Assembly (NCBI GenBank): GCA_045643185.1
Contig: JAZUKH010000146.1
Coordinates: 1 to 10,477, forward strand
Direction: 5' to 3'
DNA length: 10,477 bases
From: RGIG464 sp045643185
GTDB lineage: Bacteria > Myxococcota_A > Bradymonadia > UBA4248
Positions 7,506-10,477 of this stretch are shown in pieces. The position numbers and the translations under genes were made by a program. Every line of letters starts with the position of its first letter. The first letter of the stretch is position 1. Under the pieces are notes generated by a model that saw only the letters and a list, made by a program, of their open reading frames with translations, had not been told where the DNA came from and did no database searches.

Positions 7506-7509
7506 GGAG
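7506..7509 (+). promoter_or_regulatory. Ribosome-binding site deciding the metallopeptidase start
   Basis: GGAG lies 8 bases before ATG 7518. The frame is open back to 7392, but the upstream part would be encoded by the inverted repeat and has no such site, so 7518 is preferred. Confidence 0.75.
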
Positions 7510-7517
7510 TTGAGTTT

Positions 7518-9056
7518 ATGGGTCTAAAATCCATTGGGCTCGTCGCCATCGGTGCCATTGCCGGTGTTGGCGTTGCTTCTGCGATCATGTTGAACGACGA
7601 TGAAGAGACAAAACAGACGGTCGACGTCGTGCCAGTTCAGGTTGCGGCGCAGGAGCGTGCCGAAGCCCCAATAAAGAGCGAAACAAGCGAAGCGCCGACT
7701 ATCTGGTACGATGATGCCTGGCCAGACGAGATGGGACAGAGCGAAGATTTTGGCGTCACCACCCGTCATTCGCGCGCACGACATGGTCATGGCGATGCTC
7801 AACCCAGCTTTCAGGAACAAGACGCCGAACATCGCCGAGCCGAACGGGAAAAGCGACGTGCCGAACGAGAGAATCGACGCGCTGAACGACGAAACCGACG
7901 CCATGAATACGAGCACGACGTTGATGACGAACCATGGCGGCGACATCATGACGAACCAGACGCCTATGAACGCTGGGGCGGCGAACATAGGCCACACGGT
8001 AACTGGGAATCACCGGTCGAGTGGCGGCGTAGACGTGGCGAGTGGGGAAACGAACAAGAGGAATGGTCAAAACACGGTTGGCATCGGGACGACGATCATG
8101 AAAATTGCGACGATAATTGCGACGATAATTGCGACGAAATGCAGTCAGAACGCGACGAAATGCAATGGCGACGCAGACATGACGAACGACGTGGCGATCG
8201 AAGACGACATGACGGCGATCTGCGTGGTCGGCACCGCACCCCGAATCACGAACCGCCTGCCGTTGCAGGTGATATCGCTAATGAAAACGTGACAGCCCCC
8301 ACCAAGCTGAACACGGCCTTCCGAAACGAATCCGAGTTGACCGCTTTTGCCTCCACCGTACTCGCCAGCCTTAACAGCGTCTGGAATGAACAGCTCACGC
8401 AAAACGGCAAACGCTTCCGGCCACCCAAGTTGCACGTTTTTACCGACGAGATCGCGTCGGACTGCGGCGAAGTCGATTTCGATACAGGCCCATTTTATTG
8501 CTCCTCCGATGAAGGACTCTACCTCGATCTTACATTTTTTCAGACACTAAAAGAAGAATTGGAGACCGACAGTGCGTTTGCCTTCGCTTATGTGATCGCG
8601 CACGAATACGGACACCACGTTCAAAATTTGCTCGGTGACCTCGAAAAATACGCTGAACGTGAAGAAACGCTGCGCGAACGCGGCAAAGAGACCAAGGCCA
8701 ATCTAATCTCAGTCCAAACGGAACTTCAGGCTGACTTTTTGGCCGGTGTCTGGGCTTATCATGACGAAAGCGTGACGGAGAGCATCACCGAGGATGATAT
8801 CGAGCAAGTTTTGTGGTCAGCCGCGACGGTCGGCGACGATATTTTGGGCGAAGAAAGCCCGGAATCGTTCAGTCACGGGTCGGCAGAAATGCGCATCGAA
8901 TGGCTTGCACGCGGCATGATGTGCGGCGACTTGAGCTACGGCAACACATTTCAGTACTCGCTCAACGAGCTCGCCTCCCCACCCGAACTGCCTGAAGACA
9001 CAGAATCAGACGCCGAAAACGCCCAATCAGACACCACAAACGCCACCGCACATTAA
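7518..9056 (+). CDS. Membrane-anchored neutral zinc metallopeptidase (YpfJ-like) with charged low-complexity insert
   Basis: A 512-residue protein. An N-terminal hydrophobic segment (about residues 4-24) with little before it acts as a membrane anchor or uncleaved signal. Residues about 84-245 are an extreme Arg/Glu/Asp/His-rich region with AER/ENR-type repeats (about 104-128) and a 12-base tandem repeat encoding NCDD-NCDD-NCDE (196-207). The C-terminal domain (about 266-480) is the YpfJ-type zinc peptidase: GPFYCSSDEGLYLDLTFF (324-341), the zinc site HEYGHH with His362, Glu363 and His366, the third-ligand motif ELQADFLAG with Glu402, and the conserved end HGSAEMRIEWLARG. The family is a putative protease of unknown substrate; the domain looks intact and active. 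Homologues usually have short N-termini, so the charged insert is unusual. It ends 11 bases before the oppositely oriented phosphatase gene. Confidence 0.93.
   Translation: MGLKSIGLVAIGAIAGVGVASAIMLNDDEETKQTVDVVPVQVAAQERAEAPIKSETSEAPTIWYDDAWPDEMGQSEDFGVTTRHSRARHGHGDAQPSFQEQDAEHRRAEREKRRAERENRRAERRNRRHEYEHDVDDEPWRRHHDEPDAYERWGGEHRPHGNWESPVEWRRRRGEWGNEQEEWSKHGWHRDDDHENCDDNCDDNCDEMQSERDEMQWRRRHDERRGDRRRHDGDLRGRHRTPNHEPPAVAGDIANENVTAPTKLNTAFRNESELTAFASTVLASLNSVWNEQLTQNGKRFRPPKLHVFTDEIASDCGEVDFDTGPFYCSSDEGLYLDLTFFQTLKEELETDSAFAFAYVIAHEYGHHVQNLLGDLEKYAEREETLRERGKETKANLISVQTELQADFLAGVWAYHDESVTESITEDDIEQVLWSAATVGDDILGEESPESFSHGSAEMRIEWLARGMMCGDLSYGNTFQYSLNELASPPELPEDTESDAENAQSDTTNATAH
8097..8138 (+). 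repeat. 12-base tandem repeat inside the metallopeptidase gene
   Basis: The unit attgcgacgata occurs about two and a half times in a row at 8103-8136 and encodes Asn-Cys-Asp-Asp repeats, giving three Cys spaced by four residues. Being a multiple of three, length changes would keep the frame. It lies within a longer CGAC-rich stretch. Confidence 0.75.
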
Positions 9057-9067
9057 AAGCCTGCGCA

Positions 9068-10039
9068 TCAGATAGCTTCGTCACCAGATCGCGCGTCCAG
9101 AATTATCTGGCGCACGGCCTCGACGTCCAACTCGTCGATCAATACAAGCAAATTGGAAAAATCTTCGTGATAGCCATAACCGCCATGGATCATCTCTTCC
9201 TTGGCGGCTTCTTTTGACCAATTTTGGTAGATCACGCGATAGAGGGCTACAAACGTGCCCGTTCGATCAGCGCCATGCAGACAATGCACGAGCACAGGTT
9301 TGGGAGCGTGATCAAACACTTTGAGTGCTTCGACAAACTGCTCTTGAGTTGCACTCCATGGAATCAAGGGCACATGGATCAGGGTCAGTCCAGTCTGTTC
9401 AGTTTTTTCGTAGCCGACATCCACGGTCAAAAGCTGAAAATTCATCACACATTGGATGCCCAGCGTCTGAGCTGACGTCAATCCCAACTCAACCGGTTGA
9501 CCACTTCGATACAGTTCACTGCTCACGCGATATAGATTCGTCAATCCCGTTGCCGTTAAAGGCTCAACAGTACTTTCAGGCGAGTACTGCCAAGTCGCCA
9601 CGTTTTCATCTGGCTCTGGTTCAACGGGATCAAGCGGCGGAACAGGTTCGTCGATGGGTTCAAGCTGCGCCTTTCCAGACTCGTCAATCGTTTCGTGCGG
9701 ATCAACCACGTCACCTGGTTCAAAACCGGGCTCTGCAGGTTTATCGAGTTCGTTGCCCGAGAGCTTTGATTCATCAGCCGAGCCATCGAATAAATCACCT
9801 GGCTCATTAGAATTCACCGCTGTTTGGGATTTTGACGGTGTTTTGTGCGTTTCGCGCTGCGATTCTACATCGTGGCACACATCGCCCTTCGTCTGAATGA
9901 CTTGAGCCGGACGATCCAATTGACTTGATTCGGTCTTGATCGTTTCATTGCACGCACCAAGACAAACGCTCAAGGTCAACAACCATAAGCTTTTGAGCGC
10001 AAGTTTCACTTTTTTCGGCATTTTTTGCTGATTTCGCAT
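9068..10039 (-). CDS. Lipoprotein tyrosine/dual-specificity-type phosphatase
   Basis: A 323-residue protein. A GTG directly before ATG 10039 is also possible, but AGAGG at 10050-10046 is spaced 6 bases from the ATG and only 3 from the GTG. The signal peptide has a basic N-terminus, a hydrophobic core and lipobox LGAC with Cys30, then Asn31, suggesting outer-membrane anchoring. Residues about 31-155 are an acidic Pro/Glu/Asp-rich linker. The catalytic domain (about 165-315) has LYRVSSELYRSGQP (169-182) and the Cys-based signature VHCLHGADRTG, with nucleophile Cys253 and Arg259. This matches the CX5R phosphatase superfamily, in the bacterial group with an HCxxGxDRTG loop related to Siw14-like and PTP-like enzymes. 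The substrate (phosphoprotein, inositol phosphate or other) cannot be told. Its predicted place outside the cytoplasm argues against cytosolic phosphotyrosine signalling. It is convergent with the metallopeptidase gene. Confidence 0.92.
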   Translation of the reverse strand: MRNQQKMPKKVKLALKSLWLLTLSVCLGACNETIKTESSQLDRPAQVIQTKGDVCHDVESQRETHKTPSKSQTAVNSNEPGDLFDGSADESKLSGNELDKPAEPGFEPGDVVDPHETIDESGKAQLEPIDEPVPPLDPVEPEPDENVATWQYSPESTVEPLTATGLTNLYRVSSELYRSGQPVELGLTSAQTLGIQCVMNFQLLTVDVGYEKTEQTGLTLIHVPLIPWSATQEQFVEALKVFDHAPKPVLVHCLHGADRTGTFVALYRVIYQNWSKEAAKEEMIHGGYGYHEDFSNLLVLIDELDVEAVRQIILDARSGDEAI

Positions 10040-10045
10040 CACGAG

Positions 10046-10050
10046 CCTCT
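10046..10050 (-). promoter_or_regulatory. Ribosome-binding site of the phosphatase gene
   Basis: AGAGG on the minus strand lies 6 bases from ATG 10039 and only 3 from the GTG at 10042-10040, so it favours the ATG. I saw no clear -35/-10 pair between it and the rRNA terminator. Confidence 0.65.
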
Positions 10051-10225
10051 TGAGCTTTAAGCTTTGTTCATAGAAGTCATACGCACGCGCACTGAAGGCG
10101 CACGCAAGTTAGTTTAGCAAAATCATTCGTAATGCGTCATGCAGAATTTATCATTAGCGACCGCGACGTTACAACACAGCTTGGGATCACAATACAAACC
10201 CTCTCCCAGCTAAATCGTAACGGTG

Positions 10226-10263
10226 CAAAAACGAAAAAAGCCAGCAAACAAATGTTTGCTGGC
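10226..10263 (-). terminator. Intrinsic terminator ending the 16S-tRNA-Ile transcript
   Basis: On the minus strand a perfect 11-bp stem, GCCAGCAAACA/TGTTTGCTGGC with a 2-base centre (10263-10240), is followed at once by TTTTTTCGTTTTT (about 10239-10227). It starts only 4 bases after the tRNA-Ile 3' end at 10268. This is a textbook rho-independent terminator and shows that transcription is meant to stop here. Confidence 0.93.
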
Positions 10264-10267
10264 TTAA

Positions 10268-10341
<74 letters not shown>

Positions 10342-10450
10342 GAAGAAACCGAAGAGAAGAAACTTATCAGAGGTGCGTATGACCACGGTCTGTAGAGACG
10401 TGTCACGACACGTCTCTACAGACCGTGCCGATACGTCATATCATTCCGTT
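10342..10450 (-). other. Transcribed spacer between 16S rRNA and tRNA-Ile
   Basis: This 109-base spacer separates the 16S 3' end from tRNA-Ile. Its main feature is the perfect inverted repeat at 10384-10427, which in the precursor RNA would be a 21-bp hairpin and a plausible RNase III cleavage site. No open reading frame or second tRNA is present. Confidence 0.85.
10384..10427. repeat. Perfect 21-bp inverted repeat with 2-base centre
   Basis: The left arm 10384-10404 starts cacggtctgtagagacg and the right arm 10407-10427 is its exact reverse complement, separated by AC. It shares the TAGAGACG...CGTCTCTA core with the repeat at 7390-7451. A stem this perfect inside an rRNA spacer is either a processing stem or a recently inserted palindromic repeat. 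Confidence 0.9.
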
Positions 10451-10477
10451 AAAGGAGGTGATCCAACCGCAGGTTCC
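10451..10477 (-). rRNA. rrs: 16S rRNA, 3' end (partial, runs off the right edge)
   Basis: The reverse complement of the right edge is the conserved 16S terminus, ending GGTTGGATCACCTCCTTT, which includes the anti-Shine-Dalgarno CCTCC. Only the last 27 or so bases are in the window. It is on the same strand as the 16S 5' end at the left edge, so the two are different copies unless the molecule is circular. Confidence 0.96.

Larger units (their letters stand above)
7091..7517. other. Gene-free, hairpin-rich stretch next to the toxin fragment
   Basis: No gene with a proper start is supported over about 430 bases. The left part (about 7081-7200) is distinctly GC-richer than the AT-rich toxin cassette it adjoins. 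On the plus strand a frame is open without any ATG near its beginning from 7063 to the TGA at 7282-7284, which may be a gene remnant or chance. Inverted repeats include gcaccgg/ccggtgc at 7139-7157, gcggggc/gccccgc at 7356-7372 nested inside gctatcc/gggtagc, and the long imperfect repeat at 7390-7451. GGGGG/CCCCC flank a 7-base loop at 7461-7477. The promoter of the metallopeptidase gene should lie here but I cannot identify it with confidence. Confidence 0.6.

Noticed and set aside
7392..7517. Upstream extension of the metallopeptidase to 7392
   Set aside because: It would be encoded by the inverted repeat and would bury the membrane anchor; ATG 7518 has GGAG at good spacing.
7711..8292. 193-residue alternative plus-strand frame, and a 157-residue minus-strand frame at 7524-7997
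   Set aside because: Both stay open because of the CGA/GAC-rich low-complexity coding of the metallopeptidase insert; neither has domain features or a start signal.

Overview
The window is a block bounded at both ends by 16S rRNA sequence read on the minus strand: the 5' end of one 16S gene at 1-59 and the last 27 bases of a 16S gene at 10451-10477. This is the pattern expected of a contig or slice lying between two 16S copies. The organism is a Gram-negative-type bacterium of medium GC content: three of the intact proteins carry lipoprotein signal peptides, and in two of them Asn follows the lipid Cys, which suits the outer membrane. The short 16S ends fit a proteobacterial or myxobacterial-type lineage, but they are too short to name a taxon.

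Left part (1-1060): a strong rRNA-type promoter on the minus strand (290-318, with an A-rich UP-like tract to 340) drives a hairpin-rich leader into the 16S gene. Divergent from it lies a decayed N-terminal fragment of hsdM, the type I restriction-modification methyltransferase, broken by three single-base deletions and a nonsense codon.

Middle (1061-6188, plus strand): a 1298-residue lipoprotein built almost wholly of ankyrin repeats, then a roughly 240-base spacer with an array of nested hairpins, then a 329-residue lipoprotein containing two copies of an unrecognised domain.

Mobile or foreign block (about 6190-7517): an AT-rich minus-strand cassette with a 5'-truncated, frameshifted Ntox50-like (polymorphic toxin type 50) domain followed 14 bases later by an intact small acidic ORF that looks like its immunity gene. 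It abuts a GC-richer, hairpin-rich stretch with no convincing gene.

Right part (7518-10477): a membrane-anchored neutral zinc metallopeptidase (YpfJ-like) with an extreme Arg/Asp/Glu/His-rich insert on the plus strand, convergent with a lipoprotein tyrosine/dual-specificity-type phosphatase on the minus strand. Last comes the distal end of an rRNA transcript on the minus strand: 16S 3' end, a spacer holding a perfect 21-bp inverted repeat, tRNA-Ile(GAU), and a strong intrinsic terminator five bases later. The 23S gene is therefore not in this transcript, so the rRNA operon is split.

Apart from the two-gene toxin/immunity remnant and the rRNA transcript, the genes do not form an obvious pathway. 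They read as an accessory neighbourhood between two rRNA copies, rich in cell-envelope lipoproteins and in decayed defence or conflict genes.
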